Below, in pieces: positions 6,923 through 15,709 of a stretch of 64,000 nucleotides of DNA; within the stretch, counting starts at the first letter, position 1; each line of letters opens with the position of its first letter. The translations under genes were made by a program, and so were the position numbers. The notes beneath the pieces were generated by a model that saw only the letters and a program-made list of their open reading frames with translations, searched no databases and was not told where the DNA came from. Source of the stretch: a bacterium (lineage in GTDB: Bacteria > Vulcanimicrobiota > Xenobia > Xenobiales > JADMJV01); the NCBI GenBank assembly GCA_018780265.1, contig JADMJV010000067.1, positions 1 to 64,000 on the forward strand, given 5' to 3'.

Positions 6923-8431
6923 CTGTCTAAGCACGTTGTTATCATCGGCGCGGGGCCGGGGGGTTTGGCCACGGCCCTTCAGTTGGCCAATTCGGGCCTG
7001 CGAGTCACGCTGCTGGAAAAGCAACACTATGTTGGTGGTCGCACCTCGGCTCTGCGAGACCAGGGATTTACTTTTGACCGCGGACCCACGTTTTTTCTCT
7101 ATCCGCGGATACTCGAGGAAATTTTCGCTTCGTTGGGACGGGACCTCTATCAGGAGATCCCCATGCAGAGACTCGATCCGCAGTACCGACTTGCCTTTGC
7201 CACCGGTGGCAAAATCGACGCCACCCCGGACGTGGCCCGGCTTAAGGAGCAGGTGGCTCAGATCAGCCCGCGCGACGCCCAACAGGTGGACTCCTTTCTG
7301 CGGGACAATCGCACCAAGCTAAAGCACTTCGCTCCCATACTGGAAAATGAGTTCTCCTGTTGGCGGCAACTGTTCACTCCGAAAATGCTCAGCCTCTTAC
7401 CCCTGGTAAAGGTGCATCGATCACTGGAGCAGGACTTGCGTAGCTACTTTCACGACCCCCGAGTGAGGCTCTCTTTCAGTTTTCAAAGCAAATATCTGGG
7501 AATGTCACCTTTTCAGTGCCCCAGTCTGTTTTCCATTCTCAGTTTTCTGGAGTACGAGTACGGCGTGTTCCACCCTACGGGGGGCTGCAGCCGGGTGTCC
7601 GAGCGAATGGCCGAGATCGCCCGCGAGATGGGAGTTGACATACGCCTGGGGGAGGAGGTTCAGAAACTTCGCTTCAGCGGACGGAAAGTGACCGGCGCGA
7701 TTACCTGCAAGGGAGAGTATGCCTGCGATGCCCTGGTCATCAATGCCGACTTTGCCCGGGCCATGCTGCGTTTGGTGCCGGAATCATTGAGGCCACGCTG
7801 GAACAATCGAAAATTGGGGCGCTGCAAGTATAGTTGTTCCACTTACATGCTCTATTTGGGCGTGAAAGGGAGTGTCGACCTGCCTCATCACGTGATCTAC
7901 TTCTCCAGCGAGTATGAGCAGAACCTGAAAGACATTACCGATCACTATCGGCTTTCGCGTGATCCCTCTTTCTATCTGCAGAATGCCTGTATGACCGACC
8001 CCTCGTTGGCCCCTCCAGGCTGCTCGACCCTCTATTGCCTGGTGCCCGTTCCGCATCTCCATCCTAATCTTGACTGGCAGCGGGAGGGCGCTCGCCTGCG
8101 CCAGGTCGCCTTTGAACAGATGGCCAGGCTTGGATTGTACGATTTGGAGTCGCGCGTGATAGTGGAGCACCAGGTTACGCCCGATGACTGGGCGGCCATG
8201 GAAATTCACCGTGGCGCTACGTTCAGCATGGCGCATACTCTGGACCAGATGCTTTTTTTGCGCCCACAGAATCGTTATCAGGATCTGGATGGCGTCTATT
8301 TGGTGGGCGGGAGCACCCATCCTGGTAGTGGGCTCCCCGTCATCTATAGTTCGGCTCGCATCACCTGTCGGGCCCTGACGGGTGATTTGGGCGCCAGTTG
8401 GCGGGAAGAATCCCAACTGGCCAAGGTGTAG
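6923..8431 (+). CDS. CrtI-family carotenoid desaturase, first copy
   Basis: ~502 aa FAD-dependent desaturase/isomerase of the CrtI/CrtN group, acting on phytoene or another long polyene. The dinucleotide motif HVVIIGAGPGGLATA is at the N-terminus, followed by EKQHYVGGRT. The C-terminal signature GVYLVGGSTHPGSGLPV is typical of CrtI proteins. No ATG, GTG or TTG exists before the Rossmann motif in this frame: the frame opens at 6908 and the first usual start (TTG 6965) would cut the FAD motif. CTG at 6923 gives MSKHVVIIGAG and has GGAGG four bases upstream, so CTG initiation is proposed; a base error in an ATG is the alternative. Followed after 9 bp by a paralogue. No phytoene synthase is nearby, so substrate and step are unknown. 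Confidence 0.87.
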   Translation: MSKHVVIIGAGPGGLATALQLANSGLRVTLLEKQHYVGGRTSALRDQGFTFDRGPTFFLYPRILEEIFASLGRDLYQEIPMQRLDPQYRLAFATGGKIDATPDVARLKEQVAQISPRDAQQVDSFLRDNRTKLKHFAPILENEFSCWRQLFTPKMLSLLPLVKVHRSLEQDLRSYFHDPRVRLSFSFQSKYLGMSPFQCPSLFSILSFLEYEYGVFHPTGGCSRVSERMAEIAREMGVDIRLGEEVQKLRFSGRKVTGAITCKGEYACDALVINADFARAMLRLVPESLRPRWNNRKLGRCKYSCSTYMLYLGVKGSVDLPHHVIYFSSEYEQNLKDITDHYRLSRDPSFYLQNACMTDPSLAPPGCSTLYCLVPVPHLHPNLDWQREGARLRQVAFEQMARLGLYDLESRVIVEHQVTPDDWAAMEIHRGATFSMAHTLDQMLFLRPQNRYQDLDGVYLVGGSTHPGSGLPVIYSSARITCRALTGDLGASWREESQLAKV

Positions 8432-8440
8432 GAGGTAAGG

Positions 8441-10003
8441 ATGAGTCAAGTTGTCGTCATCGGTTCAGGACTGGCCGGGTTGGCCAGTGCCGCAGTGCTG
8501 GCCGCACGCCGCTATCGGGTCACGGTGCTGGAGAAGAACCCCTGGACGGGCGGCAAGGCTGCCGTGTTGCAGGAGCAAGGTTACCGGTTTGACATGGGCC
8601 CCACCATCCTGACCATCCCGTCTGTATTGAAGAGAATCTTTGCCGAAGCCGGTATCGATGTGGGTAAGCGTCTCAACCTGGTGCGATTGGACCCGCAATG
8701 GCGCTGTTTCTTTGATGACGGTAGCCGCCTCGACTTGGTGGAGAACGCCGAACGAATGGCCGAGCACCTGCGCACTTTTAGTGCATACGCCGGGGATGCT
8801 CAGGGTTATCATAACTTTCTCACCGTTTCGGATGCCCTCAACGCGATTTCTCAGCGTTACTTTTTCTGGCGACCCGTGGGCGGCTTACTGGACATTCTCG
8901 ACCCGCAGAGTTGGTTGACGGTGGCCGGGTGGCGCAATTTTATGCGCATCCGCCCCGGCAAGACGGTCCATAATACGGTACGGGGCCACATTAAAGACGC
9001 TCGAGTGGCCCAGATGCTGGACCATTTTGTGCAATACGTGGGCTCTTCGCCCGAGGAGTCGCCGGCTGTGCTCTGCGGCATCGCCCACATGCAGACCGAC
9101 GAAGGCGTTTGGTATCCTATCGGGGGCACCCGAGCAGTGCCCGTGGCTTTGCGGCAACTGGCTGAGGACCTGGGAGTCACCTTTCGCACGGGGGTGCGCG
9201 TGGAGGAGATTGTGCTGAGCGGGATGGCGGTTCGGGGTGTGCGGCTCGACAATGGCGAGAGAATTGAGGCCGACGCGGTGATCTCGAACATGGACGCAGT
9301 ACGCACTTTCCGTGAACTTTTACCGCCAGGTCCGACCGTGCAGAAATTTGAGAAAGCGCGCAAGTACACTCCGGCTTGCTCGGGAGTGGTGCTCTATTTG
9401 GGACTCAAGAAGCGCTATCCTCAATTGCTGCATCACGACTTTGTCTTCTCCAAGAGCCCGGAAGAAGAATTTGATTTTATCTACCACAAGGGACAGCCTG
9501 CGCCTGACCCAACCTTGTACCTGGCCGCTCCGTCGGTCACCGACCCCGCGGTCGCTCCCGAAGGTGGCGAGGCTCTGTATGTGCTGGCTCACACCCCCTA
9601 TCTGCGTCCCGGTCAGGATTGGTCCACAATGCTGCCGGGTTATCGGCAGGTGATGATCGACAAGCTAAAGCGAACCGCCGGATTGACTGACCTGGAAGAG
9701 AATATTGCCTGTGAGGCCTATCTCACCCCGCAGGACATCCATGATCGCTACGCCGTTTTGGACGGAGCTATTTATGGTTTGGCCAGTCACGGCAATATGG
9801 GGGCCTTTAAGCCAAGCAACAAAACGGCTTATAAAGGCCTTTACCTGGCCGGTGGCAGCGCCCACCCGGGTCCAGGAATGCCCATGGTTCTCATGTCAGG
9901 GTGGATTGCTGCCGACGCCCTGCACCAGGATCGTGTGGTTGAGCCCCTGAAAAATGTAGTCTCCTTCCATGGTCTGGCTCATCAAGGCGGAGTTGCCGAA
10001 TAG
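8441..10003 (+). CDS. CrtI-family carotenoid desaturase/oxidase, second copy
   Basis: 520 aa, paralogue of the preceding gene. FAD motif VVVIGSGLAGLASAAVLA at residues 4-21, then EKNPWTGGKA, and the C-terminal GLYLAGGSAHPGPGMPMVLMSG. The overall length and the DMGPTILTIPSVL motif fit phytoene/diapophytoene desaturases. The substitution GPGMPMV for the usual GAGIPGV and a different middle region suggest a separate step, such as a later desaturation or an oxidation as in CrtN/CrtP pairs; that is inference. ATG start with GGAGG about eight bases upstream. Co-transcribed with the first copy. Confidence 0.9.
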   Translation: MSQVVVIGSGLAGLASAAVLAARRYRVTVLEKNPWTGGKAAVLQEQGYRFDMGPTILTIPSVLKRIFAEAGIDVGKRLNLVRLDPQWRCFFDDGSRLDLVENAERMAEHLRTFSAYAGDAQGYHNFLTVSDALNAISQRYFFWRPVGGLLDILDPQSWLTVAGWRNFMRIRPGKTVHNTVRGHIKDARVAQMLDHFVQYVGSSPEESPAVLCGIAHMQTDEGVWYPIGGTRAVPVALRQLAEDLGVTFRTGVRVEEIVLSGMAVRGVRLDNGERIEADAVISNMDAVRTFRELLPPGPTVQKFEKARKYTPACSGVVLYLGLKKRYPQLLHHDFVFSKSPEEEFDFIYHKGQPAPDPTLYLAAPSVTDPAVAPEGGEALYVLAHTPYLRPGQDWSTMLPGYRQVMIDKLKRTAGLTDLEENIACEAYLTPQDIHDRYAVLDGAIYGLASHGNMGAFKPSNKTAYKGLYLAGGSAHPGPGMPMVLMSGWIAADALHQDRVVEPLKNVVSFHGLAHQGGVAE

Positions 10004-10136
10004 GAGTTTGGGCTGGTCTCGTGTCGACCGGGCCTCGCCGCTCCTTGCTGGAGGGGCGCCTCGACGACCGGAGTGACCAACTTATTGGCTGGCGGCAATT
10101 TCGCCAACGATTTTGAGCAGGGGGTCGAGCTGTCGG

Positions 10137-11579
10137 CTACCTTACTTTGATTTTCAGTTCCAGTTCCCATCCCGGATTTCTCAACGGGGACTGGAACATT
10201 CCCGTAGCCGGGACATCGATCTGCAGGTGGGCGTATCGTCGGGATCCTTCCCTTTCCAGGGCGTAACCGACCAGGCGGTAAGGAACCTGCGTAAACCAGC
10301 CACGGCATCCGAGGATTTCGGGCTCTATCGAGGCGGTCTTGGGGGGCAGTTCGATCTTCAACAAGGCCCTGTCGTTAAAGGGGGCTGGAGCCCGGGTCAG
10401 GTCGGAATGATACGTGTCCGTAAAGGTACTACTCAGGCCGAAATTCTTGACGCGGGCCGTGAATTGTAGCCCGCTCTTCCGAGAGATTTCAAAAGGCGGA
10501 GCGGCGATTGGCTTCATCGGCACCAGGGCTGGATCGCCGAAGAGAATGCGCGAAGCAGTGCCGTAGAGCATCGCTTGACTGGGCCCCCAGTCGGTCTTCT
10601 GGTCCAACCTGGGAAAATCGGGCAGTTTGCCCCCAAAACCCAAAATCACGCCGTCCTGAGTGTGCTTGATCACTTCTCCCAGCGAGTTCCCTGACATCGC
10701 TAGAAATTCCAACTCCTGATAAACGGGCATGCCATGATCTGAATGCAAGGCTGCCAGGTAGCCCAACACAGGCTTTTGCAGCAATTGAAGACAAAAGCTG
10801 TCAACGGGCGACACCTGACGCCTTCTGGTTTGGTCGTACCAGCCAGCCGTGACCCCTGTATGACAGGCCCCGCTGAAGACCACGCAGGGGCTCAACTTTG
10901 CCCCCTTTAATTGCCGGGCGGTCAGGCCGTCCACGATCCGGTCGGGTGTTCCGTGCCCCCCCAGGTGAATCAGGCCTGCGCCGTTAAGACTTTCCAGATG
11001 GGAACAGCGGCCCACCCCGTAACTGACGCAGCGCTGCCGGAAATTCTTGCTGAAGACCGGGATCATAAAATTGGAGCGACTCTCCTGGAAGGAGTCCCGG
11101 GCAACCTGAGGATTGGGTCCCAAATGGTCGAGCAGGATGGCGGGTAAGGTCAATTCTCCCCGGCTGGCGGCTCGGGTTCTGTCCAACAAAGCGCTGGCTG
11201 CCACATCGTCCACGCCTGTAGCGAAGCCGCAGCGGACATCGACCAGCGGATCGTCATCGAGCGCAATGGAAACCTGTAGCCAGCGCCAAGCAAAATCAAC
11301 GTCGATTTCTCTGGGCGTCATGACCAGCATCGCATACCGTGGCCGCAGTTTGCGTAGGGCGGGCAGCAACGCCTGCGGACGGGCCGGGTCTAGACTGAGC
11401 TGGAGGGCCCGCGGATGCAGGTTGTGCGCTGCCATCACGGTTTGCTTGAATTGCTGACCTGCGCTCGGGCTGACCAGCACGACATACGGACCCAATGGGT
11501 CGAGCCGAACTTCCAGGCCTTCGGCGCCTGCTTTCGCCAGTAGAGCAAGCCATACCACGAGAAGGAAATAGAGAATCAC
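10137..11579 (-). CDS. Secreted gingipain/caspase-like cysteine protease
   Basis: 480 aa with an N-terminal signal peptide (hydrophobic residues 2-15, cleavage near AGA-EG). The central domain carries the clan CD signature: GLIHLGGHGTP, with candidate catalytic His209 followed by Gly, and VVFSGACHTG with candidate Cys239. Downstream GNSLGEV and LYGDPALVP-like elements (ILFGDPALVPM) resemble the C25 gingipain family, whose members end the catalytic domain with a GDP motif. The last ~120 residues look like a beta-sandwich. Most likely an exported or periplasmic Cys protease, substrate unknown. GTG start without a good ribosome site; it lies 51 bp after the amidase stop, so it may be co-transcribed with the amidase and the HD-GYP protein. 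Confidence 0.75.
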   Translation of the reverse strand: MILYFLLVVWLALLAKAGAEGLEVRLDPLGPYVVLVSPSAGQQFKQTVMAAHNLHPRALQLSLDPARPQALLPALRKLRPRYAMLVMTPREIDVDFAWRWLQVSIALDDDPLVDVRCGFATGVDDVAASALLDRTRAASRGELTLPAILLDHLGPNPQVARDSFQESRSNFMIPVFSKNFRQRCVSYGVGRCSHLESLNGAGLIHLGGHGTPDRIVDGLTARQLKGAKLSPCVVFSGACHTGVTAGWYDQTRRRQVSPVDSFCLQLLQKPVLGYLAALHSDHGMPVYQELEFLAMSGNSLGEVIKHTQDGVILGFGGKLPDFPRLDQKTDWGPSQAMLYGTASRILFGDPALVPMKPIAAPPFEISRKSGLQFTARVKNFGLSSTFTDTYHSDLTRAPAPFNDRALLKIELPPKTASIEPEILGCRGWFTQVPYRLVGYALEREGSRRYAHLQIDVPATGMFQSPLRNPGWELELKIKVR

Positions 11580-11630
11580 CCATTCAGTGTAGCAGAAGTT
11601 TGCTCTTTTCTCGGAGGACCGGTGTTGGCG

Positions 11631-13289
11631 CTATCGGGAAGACCTTCCCGCGCCAGAGCCACCTTTGCCGGCCATGTATCGGCCCAGGCCTTCGGCCAGC
11701 CGCTCGGCGATAGCCTGGCGAACCTGCGGCGTGGCCAGCAGGCTGCCCTCGGTAGGGTTGGTGAGGAAAGCTGTTTCGACCAGGACCGCTGGAGCTGAAC
11801 TCAGACGGAGAACGGCAAAGCTGTTCTGGATCAGACCGTCTGCTTCAAATCCCAGGCCTTCCCCCAACACGTCCAGGCATTCAGCCAGGGCTCGGTCTTC
11901 GGGTTTCCACCAGTACACCGAGGAGCCTCTGACATTGGGGGACACGGATGCGTTGCAGTGGATGCTGACAAATAGATCCGTGGCACCGCGGTTGCCCACA
12001 TCGGCACGTGCCTGAAGCTCCATCAAATCGGGTGATCCGGCGTAGGTCACGTCGCGATCGCTGGTGCGGGTCATTTCCACTCGCCATCCCTGGGCGGTGA
12101 GGATCTGTTGCAGGCGCAGACAGATATCCAGGGTCACATCTTTTTCATAGACCCCCAGAGCCCGATTGCAGCAGCCAGGATCGCCGCCTCCGTGGCCGGC
12201 ATCGAGAGCAATGCTGCCTCTGCCACCGATATAGCCACTCATGGTGGCCGTGCCCACCGCTTCGGTGGGCTTGAGCGCGGCCTGAGGCCCCACTTTAAGG
12301 CGCAGACTGGTGGGTTGATCGCTGTTTTGGAAGAACTCAAATCCCTGGCCCTCGGCCAGGGTCACTTCGTAGCGACTGACCGGAAAATTGGCCGTGCGCA
12401 ACACTTTGGCCGTGGCTACGGTGGCTGAGGTAGAAGGAAACTCCACGCGCAGGATTCGTTGGGTCGGGTTGACCGCCCAGAAAAACTGGACCCCCTTGTC
12501 GAGTACAAACTCCAGTTCGCGGGTGCCGTCCGGGTTGGCAGTTTCGCGGATGTCAGAAAGCACGGCAGGTTGGGAGGGAGCTGTATATTGCCTGGGTTCG
12601 GGTGACACCAAAATCTCTCGGGTCAGACCCAGTCTCACTCGGGCCGCCCAGAACGACTGAAATCGGAATTCCAGCACCAGGGGGTTGGCGGGGCTGTCGC
12701 CTCCGGTCACGGTTACGTCCGATTCTCCCAGCCTGAACTGCCGCTCGGGACGCTCCCAGGCACCTTCGGACAGTTGCACCCGAAAGAGACCCTTTTCTGG
12801 TTCGGTGGTGGAAAATTTCAGCGGTGCCGAGGTAACAATTTTCAATTCCAGGGAGTCGGGAGCGATCGGGCTGAGGTCGGTGACCAGGCTGGCCAGTTGA
12901 AATCCACCGCTCACGGTGTAAGCGCGTAAGCCCAGCGCTTCTAGTAGGGCGGCTCGCTCCATGGAGGCGGGCTGGGACAAGAACTGACCAGGGGCCTCAA
13001 ACTCCTGACCGTTCTTGGTGTAAACTCCGCTGCCGTCGCTCCAAGAGCTTTCCCGGCCCGGCAGGAAAACATAGAGAGTGCGGCCGCTGGTGGACATCTG
13101 GAGACTGGCTGAAGTGGCTGATATCAGTCGCTTGACCTCGGGGTCATCGAGCAACAGAACGGTCTTGCCCCCAGATACGACCCCCGTCAGTTGGTAGGTG
13201 TCCCCTCGAAATGAATATTTTTCGCCGACTTGAGCCTGGCAAAACGAGACGGTTATTACCAATAGGAGCAGAGTAAAGAGGAGGCGCAT
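11631..13289 (-). CDS. N-acetylmuramoyl-L-alanine amidase (AmiC type)
   Basis: 552 aa exported zinc amidase that cleaves the bond between MurNAc and the stem peptide, as in daughter-cell separation. Signal peptide at 1-20 (MRLLFTLLLLVITVSFCQAQ). Residues ~130-335 hold two AMIN-like beta domains that in AmiC direct the enzyme to septal wall. The Amidase_3 catalytic domain spans ~355-545: IALDAGHGGGDPG (zinc His366), YEKDVTLDI (Glu382), FVSIHCNA (His444) and VLVETAFLTN (catalytic Glu505). A CC pair follows the first zinc motif, an unusual insertion. The tail is Gly/Ser-rich. It lies between the HD-GYP gene (48-bp gap) and the clan CD protease on the same strand. Confidence 0.93.
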   Translation of the reverse strand: MRLLFTLLLLVITVSFCQAQVGEKYSFRGDTYQLTGVVSGGKTVLLLDDPEVKRLISATSASLQMSTSGRTLYVFLPGRESSWSDGSGVYTKNGQEFEAPGQFLSQPASMERAALLEALGLRAYTVSGGFQLASLVTDLSPIAPDSLELKIVTSAPLKFSTTEPEKGLFRVQLSEGAWERPERQFRLGESDVTVTGGDSPANPLVLEFRFQSFWAARVRLGLTREILVSPEPRQYTAPSQPAVLSDIRETANPDGTRELEFVLDKGVQFFWAVNPTQRILRVEFPSTSATVATAKVLRTANFPVSRYEVTLAEGQGFEFFQNSDQPTSLRLKVGPQAALKPTEAVGTATMSGYIGGRGSIALDAGHGGGDPGCCNRALGVYEKDVTLDICLRLQQILTAQGWRVEMTRTSDRDVTYAGSPDLMELQARADVGNRGATDLFVSIHCNASVSPNVRGSSVYWWKPEDRALAECLDVLGEGLGFEADGLIQNSFAVLRLSSAPAVLVETAFLTNPTEGSLLATPQVRQAIAERLAEGLGRYMAGKGGSGAGRSSR

Positions 13290-13337
13290 GCAAATCAGTT
13301 CGTACTACTCCATGGGCTTCCTGTCGCTCAGGTGTTC

Positions 13338-15638
13338 TTAATGCGGTAGGGCGGTAAGACCCCAAGAGTCGCTGACCGAATCGCGGCTGCGACCGGCCAG
13401 AGAATTCCAATTTTCTTCCATGGAGGGCAAGATGTGATTGCCCGATTCGTCCATTTCGGCCGGAGTCGGAAGTTCCAGAATAAACTCGTTGGTGTCGGCC
13501 ACTTCAGCAAACTCTTCGAGCAGTGCCGGGTTGAAAAAGGAACCAGACTCTTTGCGCATGATATTGAGCGCTTCCTGATAGCTAAAAGCACGACGGTAGG
13601 GGCGATTGGTAGTCAGCGCATCGAAAAAGTCGGCGATGCCGATGATTTGCGCTTCGAAGGGGATGTCATCGCCAGCAAGTCCATCGGGATAACCTTTGCC
13701 GTTCCACTTTTCGTGGTGAAAACGTACTATGGGCATAACCTGCGGCCAGGGGAAAGACACTTCCTTGAGGGCCTCCCAACCTATTACAGGGTGCTTTTTG
13801 ATCAGGTCATATTCGTGGTCATCCAGTTTGCCTGGCTTATTGAGGATATGTTCAGGAATCCCAATTTTGCCGACGTCATGAAGCAGGCCTCCCATTTCAA
13901 TGCCTTCCACCTGGTCGTCGGGGAGACCGATATAGCGGGCCAACATGGCTCCAATAGTAGCCACTCGCCAACTGTGATAGCGGGTGTATTGATCGCGGGC
14001 GTCCAGCAAACTCGCCAGCGTGCGCACAATGCTCTTGAAAAGTTCTTTGCGTTGCTCGATAAACGACTGCAACTCCATGCCGGTTTGGGCGTGGGTAATG
14101 CCTACTGTGGCCAGGAGTTGCAGAGTGGCGAATCGACTGATGTCCGCTTCAGAGTCGGGACGGAGTTCGGTGGCTTTGCGGAAGAGGCCGAGGGCCTGCT
14201 CATATTGGCGACGGTATGAAGCTACGGCACCGCTGGTGAAGAAGTTTAGGGCGCTGTCGCCGTGCACCTGGGCTGCTTTTTGGTAACTTTCGATAGCCCG
14301 GTCATAGTCGTTCAGCTGGAACATGGTGGCGCCCAGGTAGTAGTGTGCTTCAGCTTCTCTCGGGTTACGTTCGAGGACTTCGGAAAACTGCTTTTTGGCC
14401 AGATCTAGTTGCTTCTTTTGGAAATGGGCCATACCTAGAGCCGTCAATGTCTTTACGTCGTTGGGGCTCTGCTGCAAAGCATGATGGAAGCACTCGATGG
14501 CTTCTTCGACCTGTTCTACCGCCAGACACGCTTTGCCCAGGGTATAGCGGGCGTAGACGTGGTCAGGGGCCAGTTCCAGACACTTGCGCAGAGGGCCGAT
14601 GGCCTGCACATACTTTTTCAGACCTGACTGGAGCACTCCCAGCACGTAGTAGGCTTCTGCTTCACTGGGGTCGAGTTCGACCGTCTTTTGCAGATGGCGA
14701 ATGGCTGACGGAGAACGGCCGAGGTTTTTGAAGAGCATGCCCAGCGAGAAGTGGGCTTGCTTCGATTCGGGATCGATTGACACGGCCTTCTCGAAACATT
14801 CGACCGCTTCGTCCATTCGGAACTGTTCTTCATAGCAGCGACCCATGCCGAGGTAGATTTCGCAGGCACCTGGCTTGATACTCACGGCCTTTTTGAAGTG
14901 GGTCACTGCCTGGTCGTATTGCTGGATCTTCAGGTAGGCTTCGCCGGCCTGTTGGTGGGCCTTGAAATATCCAGGCTTGTCCACCAAGGCTTTGGAGAAG
15001 CAACTGAGGGCCTGGGGGGTGCGGCCCATTTCCAGCAGGCACTGGCCCAGCAAAAAATTCCCGTAAGGGTCGCGGGGACGATATTCCAGGAGCTTTTGAA
15101 GATCGGGTCCGGCCAGTTTGACCTTGCCCAGCATTCGGTTCGCCCGCGTTCGGTAATAGAGAGCTTTCTCGAAATGAGGATTGCCCTGAATAACCTCGGT
15201 GAAGTAGTGAATTGCCGCCTCGGTTTTGCCCAGCATCAAGTGGGCAATCCCCAGGTTGTAGCTTTTGAAGATGCTTTTTTCTTTGGAGTCGTCGTATTTT
15301 TCCCAGGCCCCTAAAGTTCCACGAATCAAGCTTTGGCGCGTATAGTCGATGGTATCCAGATACAGTTCCCCGTCGCTGTCTACGATTCGCTCCCAGGTTC
15401 GGATGGCCGTATCCCAGTTGGACAGGCGACTGTAGGCACAGCCTAATTCAAAGGCGGCCTGGTTCATCGAGGGGTCCAGCGAGAGCCCCTTTTCCAGGAC
15501 CCTTAGCGAGTTGTGCCAGTCCTCGCCGGCCAAGTAGACTCGGCCCAATTCGTAGTAGGGTTTGGGATCGTTGGGGCTGTCTGAAATTTGCTTTTCCAGC
15601 AGTCGGATGCGTGAATCTTCGGCAGGCGTTCTAGCCAC
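13338..15638 (-). CDS. TPR-repeat protein with C-terminal HD-GYP domain
   Basis: ~766 aa. Residues ~20-490 are about thirteen tetratricopeptide repeats, a protein-binding superhelix. The C-terminal ~210 residues are an HD-GYP domain, the class that hydrolyses cyclic di-GMP (or related cyclic dinucleotides): H555 in YHSWRVA, GLLHDVGKIGIPEHILNKPG with HD at 587-588, FHHEKWNGKGYPDGL with GYP at 649-651, and IGIADFFDALTTNRPYR. All metal-ligand motifs look intact, so it is probably active. The GTG at 15638 is preferred because AGGGG lies seven bases upstream; a TTG lies 24 bp further up. No receiver or membrane segment is seen, so the TPRs probably supply the input. First of a likely three-gene unit with amidase and protease. 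Confidence 0.9.
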   Translation of the reverse strand: MARTPAEDSRIRLLEKQISDSPNDPKPYYELGRVYLAGEDWHNSLRVLEKGLSLDPSMNQAAFELGCAYSRLSNWDTAIRTWERIVDSDGELYLDTIDYTRQSLIRGTLGAWEKYDDSKEKSIFKSYNLGIAHLMLGKTEAAIHYFTEVIQGNPHFEKALYYRTRANRMLGKVKLAGPDLQKLLEYRPRDPYGNFLLGQCLLEMGRTPQALSCFSKALVDKPGYFKAHQQAGEAYLKIQQYDQAVTHFKKAVSIKPGACEIYLGMGRCYEEQFRMDEAVECFEKAVSIDPESKQAHFSLGMLFKNLGRSPSAIRHLQKTVELDPSEAEAYYVLGVLQSGLKKYVQAIGPLRKCLELAPDHVYARYTLGKACLAVEQVEEAIECFHHALQQSPNDVKTLTALGMAHFQKKQLDLAKKQFSEVLERNPREAEAHYYLGATMFQLNDYDRAIESYQKAAQVHGDSALNFFTSGAVASYRRQYEQALGLFRKATELRPDSEADISRFATLQLLATVGITHAQTGMELQSFIEQRKELFKSIVRTLASLLDARDQYTRYHSWRVATIGAMLARYIGLPDDQVEGIEMGGLLHDVGKIGIPEHILNKPGKLDDHEYDLIKKHPVIGWEALKEVSFPWPQVMPIVRFHHEKWNGKGYPDGLAGDDIPFEAQIIGIADFFDALTTNRPYRRAFSYQEALNIMRKESGSFFNPALLEEFAEVADTNEFILELPTPAEMDESGNHILPSMEENWNSLAGRSRDSVSDSWGLTALPH

Positions 15639-15709
15639 GCGTGCACCCCTGGTCAACCACAAACAAACCCATCCTTGTGAGTATCACGTCGACATGGAGG
15701 AAAGTCAAT

